Below, piece by piece: positions 1-12,646 of a stretch of 64,000 nt of DNA. The stretch is from Xiphophorus maculatus (lineage: Eukaryota > Chordata > Actinopteri > Cyprinodontiformes > Poeciliidae). Location of the stretch: contig NC_036451.1 of assembly GCF_002775205.1 (NCBI RefSeq), positions 25,601,139-25,665,138 on the forward strand, in the 5' to 3' direction. Under the pieces are notes generated by a model. The model was not told the origin of the DNA. It made no database searches and saw only the letters and a program-made list of their open reading frames with translations. The position numbers and the translations under genes were made by a program. Position 1 is the first letter of the stretch; each line of letters begins with the position of its first letter.

Positions 1-306
1 CAGACCTCCAATCAAGCAGGGAGGTCCGAGGGAAGACAGACCTCCAATCAAGCAGGGAGGTCCGAGGAGAGATGGACCTCCAATCAAGCAGGGACCTCCA
101 ATCAACCAGGGAGGTCCGAGGAAAGATGGACCTCCAATCAAGCAGGGAGGTCCGAGGAGAGATGGACCTCCAATCAAGCAGGGAGGTCCGAGGGAAGACA
201 GACCTCCAATCAACCAGGGAGGTCAGAGGAAAGATGGACCTCCAATCAACCAGGGAGGTCAGAGGAAAGATGGACCTCCAATCAAGCAGGGAGGTCCATG
301 CGACCA
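1..306. repeat. 36-bp minisatellite, about 8.5 units
   Basis: Units start at 1, 37, 73 (truncated to 21 bp), 94, 127, 163, 199, 235 and 271. Each contains GACCTCC and, about 10 bp later, its inverse GGAGGTC. Variation is limited to a few positions (AAGCAG/AACCAG, TCCGAG/TCAGAG). The array begins at or before the window edge. Because 36 bp is 12 codons, it stays open as a 12-residue repeat, but it has no coding signs. Confidence 0.95.
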
Positions 307-654
307 ACCTCCACTGGTTGCATGGAGGGCCTTCATGTTGGCGTTGGCCTCAAGGCCAGTCTAAGCCCGGCTCGGCCTTTACGCCGACCCACACCCAGGT
401 GGCAGTAACCTAGGTAACTGTCCTAACCCAGGTTTTGCCAACACTGGGCATTATGAAAATTCAATGCTTTACACAGATTTAGGAAATCAAAACAGACACA
501 GGCAAATAATATTCCTAACTCAAAAATCAATGGAGAAAACACAACATCAATTTCAGAGTTAAAAACACCAAAATAAACATAATTAAAACTTTCCTATATA
601 TAAAAGCTGCAGCAGGTAGAATTTCTAAAAAATTAATTAATCTAAATTCTAAAT

Positions 655-873
655 CAGTGGTGTCAAACTCCAGTCCTCAAGGGCCGGTGTCCTGCAGTGT
701 TTAGATGTGCCACAGCTACAAAACACAGGAATAAAATTAATGACCTCCTCCTTGTGTAGATCAGTTCTCCAGAGCCTTAATGACCTAATTATTCTATTCA
801 GGTGAGGTGCAGCAGAGGCACATCTAAACGTTGCAGGGCACTGGCCCTTGAGGACTGGAGTTTGACACCTGTG
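655..873. mobile_element. Non-autonomous hAT-like element (MITE), 219 bp
   Basis: Terminal inverted repeats of about 55 bp begin GGTGTCAAACTCCAGTCCTC. They are flanked by near-identical 8-bp duplications, TTCTAAAT (647-654) and CTCTAAAT (874-881). Eight-base duplications and CAG-type ends fit hAT. There is no coding content. Confidence 0.8.
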
Positions 874-950
874 CTCTAAATTGTCCTAAGCTGTGAATGA
901 GACAGAGAATCTGTGAAAATTTCTCTGACTCTGCTGCTGTCCAGAAACAA

Positions 951-1030
951 CCAATCAGAACCAAAAGGCAAACTTTTGGTTCTGATTGGTTTCTAATGCG
1001 TTGAATGTGTTTCAACACATTCAACGCATT
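951..1030. repeat. Two adjacent perfect hairpins
   Basis: First stem: 951-967 pairs with 973-989 (17 bp, 5-nt loop). Second stem: 995-1011 pairs with 1014-1030 (17 bp, 2-nt loop). The function is unknown; they may be remains of inverted-repeat elements. Confidence 0.9.
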
Positions 1031-1202
1031 CGACTACTAATGTACTGCAGCTACGCAATTGGCAGAAATACAACCTAACATTGTATCATCATTATTTATA
1101 GAATGATTTAGAAAACAAAATGCTATACAGATTTGTCAAAACTATTTCGACCCATATTAGAACTTTGCATTCATTTCCCTTCAATTTAGTAGCTGCGATT
1201 TT

Positions 1203-1240
1203 CCCTAACCCTAACCCTACCCCTAACCCTAACCCTAGTC
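1203..1240. repeat. Short interstitial telomere-like repeat (CCCTAA)n
   Basis: About six CCCTAA units, one altered to CCCTAC, lie within non-telomeric sequence. This is the vertebrate telomere motif in an internal position. Confidence 0.85.
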
Positions 1241-1345
1241 TATTCCTAACCTCTGAACGTCACCCTTGACTCAAAGCAATGAGCCCATCATATTAGGATC
1301 AGGCTTTGGTCCTAATATGATGGAACTAATATGGCACTGGACATA

Positions 1346-1553
1346 TAGTGGTGCGTTCACACCAAACACGTTTTGAGAGTCAGGCGCATCTGGTTTACAT
1401 TCAAAGAGCTGATGTGGCGCGTTGGGAGCGTCTAGCGGCCGTTTGAACCACTTGACGTGTCACGCGAGTCCATGGCGTCCAACATTCCACGCAGACTTTG
1501 AATGTAAACCAGACTCGCCTGACGCTCAAAACTAGTTTGATGTGAACGCACTA
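1346..1553. mobile_element. MITE with about 58-bp terminal inverted repeats
   Basis: The left end runs GTGCGTTCACACCAAAC and the right end mirrors it. Both inner arms reach TCTGGTTTACATTCAAAG. The element is about 208 bp with no ORF. The target duplication is not clear, so the superfamily is not assigned. Confidence 0.75.
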
Positions 1554-1889
1554 TTAGAATGTTCAGTTCCATTGGTAACAGTGACATCAGCAGTGATGAC
1601 ATCACTCTTTGACGCATCAAAGGAATCTCTCTCTTATGTAGCACACAGAGTTTTTTCAGACCTGTTCCTGTTTCAGACTTATGAATCTTCTCCAATTATT
1701 TGAATTTACAGAATCAGCCCATTCTCAGGTGAGAGAGACTCACCTGGTATAAAGTTAAATTTTAGGTACTGGAATTACACCGGAGATAAATTAGTTTAAT
1801 CAAAGCACGTCATGAATATGTGTTCGTGTACTCTGTCTTAAGTCCAGAGCATACTATTTATTTATTTTTTACTTTTACCACTAGATGAC

Positions 1890-1932
1890 ATTATATATAT
1901 ATATATATATACAGTATATACAGTATACATAC

Positions 1933-1994
<62 letters not shown>
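1890..1994. repeat. (TA)n microsatellite, interrupted
   Basis: A nearly pure TA run with a short non-TA spacer. It directly abuts the Tc1-type element at 1995. Confidence 0.95.
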
Positions 1995-1997
<3 letters not shown>

Positions 1998-2386
1998 TAC
2001 AGACCAAAAGTTTGGACACACCCTTTAATTCAATGAGTTTCCTTTATTTTCATGACTATTGACATTGTAGATTCACACTGAAGGCATCAAAACTATGAAT
2101 AACACATGTGGAAATATGCACTAAACAAAAAAGTGTAAAACAACTGAAAATAGCCCTTATATTCTAGTTTCTTCAAAGTACCAACCTTTTGCTGTGATTA
2201 CTGCTTTGCACACACTCTGCATTTTCTTGATGAGCTTCAAGAGGTCGTCACCTGAAATGGTTTTCACTTCATAGGTCAACCTGCCCTGTCAGGTTAATAA
2301 GTGGGATTTCTTGCCTTATAAATAGTCATGAAAATAAAGAAAACCCATTGAATTAGAAGGTGTGTCCAAACTTTTGGTCTGTACTG
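1995..2386. mobile_element. Tc1/mariner deletion derivative, copy 1 (392 bp)
   Basis: The ends are CAGTACAGACCAAAAGTTTG and its inverse, flanked by TA on both sides (1993-1994 and 2387-2388) as expected for Tc1/mariner. On the minus strand, the interior keeps a short piece that reads like a transposase C-terminal end (KMQSVCKAVITAKG, then a stop). It is the same element as at 22658-23042, inserted in the opposite orientation. Confidence 0.88.
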
Positions 2387-2562
2387 TACATATATATAAT
2401 ATATATATGCTGTATATATATTAAAGTAACAACTTTATTCATAGATGCAATGAGTTTATAGCAGCTGTGCGAATTATCTAATCGTCTGTTGATTTTCAGC
2501 AATCCACACTAATAGCAGATATAGAGGGCTACAAAATCAAATTTCCCTTAGTCCCCATGGAG

Positions 2563-2685
2563 CAGTGCTTCTCAATTCCAGTCCTCAGGCCCCCCTGCCC
2601 TGCCTGTTTCAGATGTGCCTCTATCAATCCAGGTGTGTGGCAGAAGGGCAGGGGGGGGCGCGGGGACTGGAATTGAGAAGCGCTG
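2563..2685. mobile_element. Small hAT-like MITE, 123 bp
   Basis: Inverted ends CAGTGCTTCTCAATTCCAG and CTGGAATTGAGAAGCGCTG lie between 8-bp duplications CCATGGAG (2555-2562) and CCATAGAG (2686-2693). A single-ended relative lies at 27557-27650. Confidence 0.8.
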
Positions 2686-2693
2686 CCATAGAG

Positions 2694-3639
2694 GCCTGGC
2701 CCAGTGGCCCCAATGCCAAGATCTCCAGAAAACATTATTTCACACCATGAGTTTCTCTCCTTTCATGCCCATAGCAACCGATGACAGTGGTGTTCCTTGC
2801 AGCATTCATTGTCATGCATGAAGAGGATTTTGCTACGGAAGGTACGGCTCTTCTTTTTGAATTATGAAAGAAAGTGATCAGTCAGAAAGTCCATATACTT
2901 TGCTGAGGTCATTTTCATACCTTCGGGGTCTCTGAAGGGGCCGACCAATGATTCTCTCCCCAAAATTTTGGTGCAAAAAAATGACTCCACCACCTCCTTG
3001 CTGACATCACAGCCGTGTTGGGACGTGGTGGCCATCCACCACCAATCCACTACTGCGTCCATCTGGACCATCCAGGGTTGCACAGCAGTCATCAGTGAAC
3101 AAGTCTGTTTGAAAATTAATCTTGTTGTACATTTCAACTTGGTTTTTGGTCTGAGGAAAACCAAGTCTTCACAAATTAAGGTCTTCACCCCGAGAGCATC
3201 GTCAAACGTTTGTTGCTTTTGAGGTGATGACTTCTTCCTCTCTTATTGGGATGTCAGTCTGTCAGTGCAGGACTACTTTAACTGTGAATGTCAGCATCTT
3301 TACATTTGTTTTGGGTGTGGTGTTGAAGCCCATATTCCACTCCAAGAGGTGTGTGGTGTGACGGCTGGATATTCCTAAGGCGTTCCTTCTACCTGTAGTC
3401 AAAATGGCCGTCCATGGATGGAGCCGCCTGCAGGAAGTCCACTGTTCTCTTCCTGTTGGCTTTGCTTCCCCAAGATGTCACAAAAGGAGTCTGCGTGTTT
3501 GAGGTATGCCTCCATTTAACTTAAAACATTTTTAAATTATTGATCCCAACATACAAAGAAAAACATTAATTGCTTCGACAGGTGACGAATACTACCTAGA
3601 GTGAGTTACATTGATTCCACAGAAACGTAGCTTTAAGTA
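2694..3639. other. Intergenic, no gene recognised
   Basis: About 950 bp between the small MITE and the presumed sap130 3' end. The open frames here are short, lack splice signals and match no protein I know. Confidence 0.6.
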
Positions 3640-4833
3640 TCTTTACTTTAATTACACAAACAAAAACAATGTACAATGACTAGATATTTTCAAGCCCGCT
3701 TCATCCTGCAACGGTTACACTCTGCAGCAATGAAGCGGCGTAACACACACACACACACACACAACACAAACTGTTTCATCGAGTACAAAAACTTGAAAAG
3801 AACCAAGTCAATGAAAAACCAAAAGCACATTTACAGTGATTTACATGAAGTCAGTCTGCTGTTGTGAGAGCACAAGGCAAGTTAGTCTCTCTTCTTCTTC
3901 TGTTTCAAACACTGCACCGTCTCAAACCAACATTTGGTTTGGTCTCAAACCAAATCAACGCCACCTCTAGACGGTGGGACATCTATTCATCATATAGTGG
4001 ATTAAAGATGGCAGTTCGACATTTTTCGCATTCTCACTTTCAAAACTAAGGACATTCTTTATGAGGATTTTTTTTTTGTACTATAAAAATTCTTTTAAAC
4101 ATGCCACATTAAGGTTTTTAACCCACACAAGTATTGTCATTTTGATTTGTAGATTGCAACTAAACACGGGGCTGATAAAAAAAAAAAAAAAGGGTAAATG
4201 TGTAACCATCGAATGAAATATATGTATGTATAGATATATATAGGAAAAATATTAGCCATAAGAAAAAAACCAAAAATGTAGTGATTTGAAATGTGGGACA
4301 GCTTGCACATTTCTACGTCCAATTCTTCTACACTAACAAAATGAAGGCACAGACTGAGCACAGTCAAGATTAGTCTGAATAAACTGTTGGCTAAAAGTAA
4401 AATCTGAGGAGATGGACTCAAAATTCACTGCATCTGCATGCCAATTATCACAGATACACAGGAAGCCATCTTTGAACTGTCCTAATGGAGGAGGCAGAAA
4501 CTAGTAATAAAACGAGCCTCGAGAGTCTTTAAAGTAAATCGTCGTGGGTTTTGTTTTGTTTGTCCCCACTAACACATCCTAGATTGCTTCATACTCGGTA
4601 TGTTCACTGTGTCTTTAAGAGAACGCTGTCCGGGTCAGCTTCTCCGATCGCCGAAGCCTCCCCGGTTGGCTTCTCTCTCTGCCTCTCTAACCACAGGCAG
4701 TTAAGGAAGGGCGCGTGCGATTGTATGCAGCAAATCATAGCACCAGAATTCAGAACGGCTCCTTCGCCCCGCCCCCTTTCCTCCTTGGAAACGGGGCGGC
4801 GGTCGTCGAGGGGCGAGTGACTCACCCTCAACC
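3640..4833 (-). other. sap130: Candidate sap130 3' untranslated region
   Basis: No other gene is visible downstream of the sap130 stop. No AATAAA is found on the minus strand between 4833 and 3660. The first plausible poly(A) signal is ATTAAA at 3648-3653, giving a 3'UTR of about 1.2 kb. It holds a short (AC)n at 3744-3762. The boundary is a guess. Confidence 0.3.
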
Positions 4834-7800
4834 TCACGCCCGTTCTTTGCGCTTCAGTTTGGACGATTTCTTGACGGTGCCGTTCTTGTTGAGCAGCTTC
4901 AGAACTTTCTCCTTGTGATCGAGAACCTTCATCATGGTGTCTCTGGCCTCGGTCACTTGGTCCATCACCAGTTTACAGCGCTGCATGTTGCCCTGGGGAC
5001 GCAAAAATTTGATTTACGGTTTAGCTAAAGTGATTTGTTTTGGCAGCGGCTAATTAAACATTCGGTTAGCTTTTAACTACTTCTGAAACATGAAACAAAA
5101 ACCAACCAATAAAACCTTAAAGAGAAACCATCTTATCCCTCTTCACACTACTGTAATGGGTGTAAAAAAAGAGAAAAGAAATAAAGAAATCTGTTGCATA
5201 ATGTTAAAACTTGTAAATCAAAAATGCTACCTAACAAACTGATTATTCTATTCTGAAGCTCTGTCTGTGCCGATGAAAATCCACTCACCTCGACATGCCA
5301 AATACTCAGAATGGCTCTGATCAAGCAGAATTTTTATGATTAATTCAGCTAATAATTATGCCACTAGGGGACACTTCATTTATAAATTATGTGTTGAACT
5401 TTTAATTTGTGGAGGGACTTGATTAAAATTTTTAATTCAGTTAACTGCAGGGTCTATAATTTTAATAAAAATTGATTATCTAAAATAAGCAATATTTTCA
5501 ATTCAGAAACCCATTTTGCTGATCAATTATTGAATAAACAGGCATATAAATTTGTTTTTAATCTATCTAGGTTATTCAAACACCGCATTGGTGCAAAGTG
5601 CTTTTACACCCAGTCAGTTTTCAAGTGTTTCATTCATGGAACATATTTGAAAAAAAGAACCCATCTTTAGAAATCTTGACGCTGACATCAGCATTAGTAG
5701 CTGTGCTGCTGAAACATGCTTAGTAGTGAGATGCTATTTTAGGCTTGGATAGCTTCGCCGATATGCTGAATCCTTTTAGCATACAACAATAGTCTTTTCC
5801 AGTGTCCAATCAGTTAATATTTTTGAAGCAAAAATTAACCCCCAGTGGGCCTAGATAAGTGGTTTTGTCATCCTTCGCTGCTTGCAGATGTTGCCTCTGC
5901 AGAAAGACAACACATTTTTCAGCTTTAGACTTTTGCATGTCAAAAAACCCCAAAAAACACAGACTCTGTGATGATACAGCAAAAGTTAAAAAAAACTCTT
6001 AATTTGTACACTCTTCAACCCAACACAAACACTAAAATAAGGGTGTGGGAGGATTTTATGTTCCACAAAATCAGTTTCTCATGGCGTAATTCAGGTAGCT
6101 AGATAAACAGTGGACGTTAGAGGGGCTTAACTTCCTAGCAGGATCTACATGTCTGAACAAGTCCGAGTGAAACATCCAAATGTGACTGGAAACAGAGTCC
6201 AAAATGTGACAGCTTAATTAAAAAAGCATTTAAAAATGTGTTGTGCTCCCAAAAGTCAAAAACTGTTTAACTTGGCAACTGATCGTCAATAAATCTTGAC
6301 AACTAACAAACCCGACAAGAAATACCCCAAAGCATAAAATGCCTATGCTGACATGTTCTGTTCTTGCTCAATATGACCATAAGTAGAATTTTAAATGAAA
6401 ACATCTCCAAGCTGTTTGTAGTACCTGAATGAGCTCGTTGATTCGGTGCAGGTCATCGTCGGAGCCTGCTCTCTTCTTTGGGATAAGGCCCTCTTGGAGG
6501 GTGGAGAGACGGCTGTACACATCGTGCTCCAAACTCGACTACAGACACAAACAGAGAAACAAAAATCTAATTTAAAGACCTTTTAGTTGGCTCCCCAATT
6601 ATGAGTTTTGCACAATTCTAAGTAGTAGTAATAATGAAAGATTTTTGAAATGGTACACAAACTATTTCCTGTAACTATAACATCTGGTAAAAACTATTTT
6701 ATTGCGCGCATGAACAACTTATTGAACAAATGTTAACATGTGGCGGTCACGCACCAGCTGCCTGAGCTGTGCAGCACACAGGTGAATCTTCCAGCCTTGT
6801 GCCCTGCATGCCACTCCTCTCTGATTGGCCATATCCTGCAAGCTGCACTTCTTCTCCTCTGAAGTGGGAAAAAAATAGTGTCAGTGTGAATTGGTTTCAT
6901 TAAAATACATTAAAGCAGCTCAATCAGTTTTACATTTTAGTTCCTACTTAAAATGATCATGAAAATGTCGTCTTCCAGAAAAAAAAAAAAGAAACTGACA
7001 ATATACTTTGTAAACATATTCATATCATCTTATTTTAATAAACACGATTCCGGTATTATAACTAAGCAGCTCAAGAATTCTTAGATTGGGCAGACCGTCA
7101 GAAGAAGACTCACCTTTGACCCTGATGTCGCTGTACCTCTGAAAGTGGTGGTAGGCAGCCTTCCAGGGGTTCCGGTAGTGCCGCAGCAGTGTGATGGGAG
7201 GACGAGGCCTGACTGGCACATATCGAACTCCTTCTTCATCTGAAAGAGAAAATTGCTTTTTAAAATTTCTAACCAATCAAAAATGAAACGATTACTGAAA
7301 TAATCGTCAGCTAATTTAGTAATCGATTAGCTTTTAATTGGAGTATATAAATGGAAAAAAGGCCATTTTCTGACAAAACGACACCCTCAGAGCAATAATT
7401 ATGGAACAACTGTACAAATACTGCAAGCTAGGCATTTATGATAGTAAAAAAACTTGTCTAATTAAGTTCTACCCAGAACTCCTCAAATGGCGTAGTGTTA
7501 GTTTCACCCTGTTCAAACTGAGTTTCTTTGGGAATCCAGTTTATCTGTTCATCCAAAAATTGGTTAATCTAAAAATTAAACAGCTCAGCCATTCACTGTG
7601 TTAACTTTCAGTCAAGCAGAAAGCGCTGCAGATGCACTCTTTGCCACAAATGATCAGGCACTCATAAAGAAATGCGGCATTGTTGCATTTTAGGTAATGA
7701 AATATTTTATTTTTTTAAAAATCAATCAATCAAATAATTTGTTTATTTGCATCTTTTAATGTATTTATAATATTGTACAAAGCCCTCTAGTGTACATGGG

Positions 7801-10800
7801 GAAAGATTTTTCTTTTGCCTTCCCTCGCAATACGCTTACTGCAATATTTGCTGGTCTATCTTGTATACAAATGGCAATTTAAAATTTCAAATATATACAC
7901 ATTTAGAGAGCCTCGGTGCTTATTCTTTACTCTTTGGTGCAAAACACTGATTGAAAATCGATTTATTCGCTGCATGTTTATGTCTGTCTATGTAAGGTTG
8001 AGATGAAACTTCACATGAAAACATCCTTTTAAACCATTCAGACCATCAACACAAACGAGACACAATCAAAACTGTCAGATGACTTTTTTTACCCCACGAT
8101 CATAACTCAGAAATGGTCCAAATAGTTTGGACGTATTTTTTATTTCTTTCCTACTTGTGGAAAGTTTCTGTTTATATCATAGGTTTGTGGTGCATTTCTA
8201 TCCTAAAGAAAAAGATATAAAACTTCAGATATTTCCCAAGGAGATATTAACATTCATGGAAAAGCCTTACAAAACCTTATTTAATATCAGAAAGTATGAT
8301 GGCAACTGTAAGAAAGGCTTACAGTATCCAATTATACGGAATGAACTAATGAGCACATTACTGTGAGAATGCAAAACCTTTTATGAGGTAAGGTAATCAT
8401 CATAACCCCTGGAGGGCTTTGTAATATTGCATAAAGGCTTAAATAATTAAAAAATCGTAATTTTATAAAATCTAATTAATCAATAGAATAACCGATTACT
8501 AAAACAAAGTTTAGTTGCAGCCCTATGTTCAGAGTGATTTTATCAGTGGCTGTTAAAGCGTACCAACGTATTCCCTGGGAGGGGATTCCCGCCTCTCCGC
8601 CCTGCCGCTGATGGGCCTCCCGGGGGTCTTCTCTTCATCGGTGCTGTTGGTTTCCACCATCTCGCTCTCCTCTGTGGAGATGACGTGCTGCTGTTTGCGG
8701 GGCTTCTTCCTGGGCGAGGCCCCGGGCACCAGCTCGGCTGTAGCCGGAGGGTTCAGCGTGTTGGCCTGGGTGGAGCCGGCCGGGGCTGAGGACAAATTCA
8801 CATTGGGATCTACAGGGATGCAACATGCTTGCGTGTGAATCCACGTTTCTGACAGACTCTCTGATAACTGGAGGAAGAAGACATTTCCTACCAGGCTGAG
8901 AGGTATCCATCGTTTCCACCTCCTGCTTGATCTTGACGTCTGGGCAGGAGGAGCTGGCGGCGCATGCCGCCGTGCTACTGGCAGCGGGCTGAGTGGGCGA
9001 GGCCACGGTGTTGGCCATCGACGCCGGAACAGGGGGGGTTACGGCCATGGCCGCAGGCAGGGAGAGAACAGTGGAGGGCTGGGAGGGAGGAACGGGCCCC
9101 GGGGTCGCCAGCATGGTGGGCATGGCCTGGGTCAGGTGCTGGGGGTTGGAGGCCTGCTGCTCCCCTCCTTGGGCAGGCAGAGCTTCGACTGCAGCCATGA
9201 CTGGAGGGGCCACGGCCATGTGGACCTCTGCTTTGGGTTTCACTCTAACGACAGGAGAGAAGAGTCAACTGATAGGAATCGTTTCAGAACAACGATGAGG
9301 CGACCGACGCAAAAGAAGCTCACCCCGCAGGCCGGGGAGATCCTGCTCCTCTCACGCCGCCATCGATTCTGCCACTGTTGGATTCACTGGTCTGGGTGGG
9401 GATCAGGGTCTTACGAACACATCTGGAAAACCCAAACAGGAAAAACAAAGTCCGCTTAAGGTCAACATTTTAATAAAGAAAAAAAAACTCCTGCTGGGAG
9501 CTGCGACCCGATGCGAGCCCTCACCCTTCGGTCGCAGGTTTCTTTCGCAGGATGCTGGGTCGAGGGGAGGAAACCAGGGTGGGAGCTCCTCCCACTCCTG
9601 CTCCCTGTGTGTGGGCCTGCACCATGGTAGCTACAGGCTGGGTGGCGCCAAACGTGGTGCTGATGGGACTCGCTACAAAACCGTCAGCCAGAACAACTCC
9701 TGAAATCAGAGACAGTGTTACAGAGGTATAGACATTTTGAGACAGATTGGTATATAAAGAGATAGCGATATATATAGAGAGAGACATAGATCTATAGAGA
9801 GATGTACACAGAGAATAGAATAGGATTGTATTCTACATCTATGGCTATATCTGTCTCTATATATCTCAATATTGAGAGTTGAGTAGATAAATAGATATAT
9901 ATAGAGAGACAGAGACAGACCAACAGATAAATATAGAAAGACAAATTTAGAGAGAGACGTAGATATAGAGCTATAGAATGAGATTTCATTAATACCATCA
10001 TGAAGATTTTCATGTGTCACAGCAGGAAAGAACTAAATTGAAAATTGATATAAACAACTCGTATTGAAAAACAATCTAGAATAACTAGGAGATATACACC
10101 ATGAAATAAGTGACACATCCATCACCAATAAGCCCCAGTTCTGTTAAAAACTAACCACGATGATTCCCAGTGAGGCAGAATCAGGTGAACAGCTACCTGG
10201 CTTGGCTTCAGTCTGCTGTTGCTGTTGCTGTGTGACGATCGGTGCGGGCTGAACCCCCTGTGTAGCGATGGACGCAGGCGAATGCAGACCCTGAACCCCG
10301 ATCTGTGCGGGCTGGATGCCCTGCGCGCCGATCGGTGCGGGCTGGATGCCCTGGGTGCTGATCTGTGCCGACGGGAGGCCGATGCGATCCACCGCCATCA
10401 GCTGCATGTGGTTGAGGTGAACGGTGGTGGCCACGCCCACTCCGGCCTGAGCGGGCAGGGCCGAACTTGGAGCTTGAGGGGTGACTTCAGGAAAAAAAGG
10501 AAAAATGTGTTGCTTCATATTTTTACAAAGCAGAAATGCACTTTTTAAGTGATGAATTGTTCCATTTTTGTCACATTGAATCTACCAACTTCAAAAGAAT
10601 TTTATGTCATTTAAATGCACCTTCCACCAGGACGCAGAACACAACTAAAAGCTACACACCATATTTACACACACAGACTTGGTTAAAGTTCGGACCTAAA
10701 TTTGAGTCTGTGCTATTTTGCCAAAAAATGTACGAACAAACTGCAGAGCAGAGAGTGGTTCTACAAACTATCAGATAAGGGCGCTGTGTACAGGCAACTT

Positions 10801-12551
10801 TACACATGGTAATTAGTAAAAAAGTAAAACTTACTTTTAATTTCACTTAATTTTTCACTACTTACTAGTCTCTCACAAAAAATAAGTAAATAAAATGCAC
10901 TGAAGTTGGTGATTGGAATGTGCATCTTTAAATGAAAAACAAAAAACCCAGCTGACCCCGAGTAAAAGTAAAACACCACGGCTCGGCTGGACTCACCTGG
11001 ATACTGGCGGATTGTGGACACAGGGCTGCTGATGGGTGTGTATGTGTGTGTCAGAGGGTATGATGAAGAGTACGCTGGGAGAAAATACTGGAGCTGTACT
11101 GGAACAGAAGGTCTGTAAACAAGGAGAAAAAAAATCATCTTCAAAAGTCAAGTATCCTGATCCCATGTTTCTGATTACAACTATTCTACTGCTAAACTTT
11201 CACAGGATGCTTTGTAGTTAAGAAGTTTATAGTATTTAACGTGCTCGAGTCTCATGTAACCAAAGTGCCTTAACCTTTACACATGTCAAATCAAGACTAG
11301 AATTTTTTAAAATTATGACTAACATATAAAAACGACAACTAAAAAAAAAAACGTTACCACCCACTTAGAGCTAAAACATAACTCAAACCAAACGTTTTCC
11401 TTCTCACCTGTTGTCACTTCTGGTTTCCATGGTGACGGGGTTAGGAGAGGACCTGTGCCCTGGGATGGGGATGAGGTTAGCCCTCTCTCCTGGGTACTCA
11501 GCCTGGACGCGGGATGAAGAGTGGGCGATCGGCTGTGGGACCACTTTAGCTGTTAAAGGCACAGGACGGTTACTGCAGGGCGCCACGCCGACCAATCAGG
11601 ATCAAGGAAAAATATTCAAAACAAAGGTCGACAAAAAAAAACAAACCCAACAGAACAAAACACAGAACAGACTTACCGACGGGGATAGTGGACGTCGTCG
11701 CTGCTGTAGCATGACAGGAGTGGGACGGCATCGTCACGGTGACAATAGTGCTACTGGTCATCTGGGTGTGAGGTACAGAACCTAAGCGTTCGGGAAACAG
11801 AAATGATTTTAGTGTGCTGCTAATAATTAAAGTTCCAACAAAGTTTACCTTCTGTGAGCCTCTTAGACAGGCTCAACATCAGTACCTATCGTGGTCGTCG
11901 ATGGCACAGTGTTGGTGGCGACTATCGGTGCCACAGTCGCTGCGGCGACAGGAGTCACAGTGCTGAAGATGGGCTTCTGATTGAAACAGGACACATAGAT
12001 TTCCTCTATAGTCATTTGCGTTAACGCTACTTTCACCACGTGAACGTGGCAGAGCACCGACCTGTGCCATGGTGTGTGGCGTCTGGGCCTTCTGGGCTCC
12101 TATGGCGGGGTGCGACGGCAGAGTGATCCGTGTGGCTGAATCCCGTGACGTCTGAGGCCTCTGGATGCCGACGGTGGCGGGAGGGGGGTGGATGGTCAAC
12201 GCAGGACGCCTGCAACAAGAAAATGCTCTCATCACCATGTTCCTCACTGCAACAAGAGTTTATCTGTTGTAAGATTATGTCTGTATGCAAGTGTTGATAA
12301 AAACTGATGGAAAGCGGCAAATATAGATCCATATCTAGGCGTCATAATGAAGTGAAGGACATTGAGTGCTGCTCTCAATCGGCTGGACAATTTTCTTCAT
12401 TTTGGGAGATCAGCTGATATTTACGAAACCAATCAAAGGCTGAAAATCACCCACTATCTCCTTGTGCTGTGTTGCAGGAGAAGGCTAAGAAAAGATTTTA
12501 AAACAAGGCACAATTAAAGGCTAAAGAAATTGTTGTCCATACTACTAATTT

Positions 12552-12646
<95 letters not shown>

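Noticed and set aside
72..413. 113-codon plus-strand frame with a DLQSSREVRG repeat
   Set aside because: It is simply the 36-bp minisatellite read in one frame; no start context or splice sites and no known protein.
7025..7113. Extension of the sap130 exon beyond 7114
   Set aside because: The donor GTGAGT at 7108-7113 and the in-phase next exon at 6858 show that the extra codons are intron.
10652..11144. Minus-strand frames around the sap130 exon at 10997-11112
   Set aside because: They are the exon read into its introns; the exon edges are set by splice sites.
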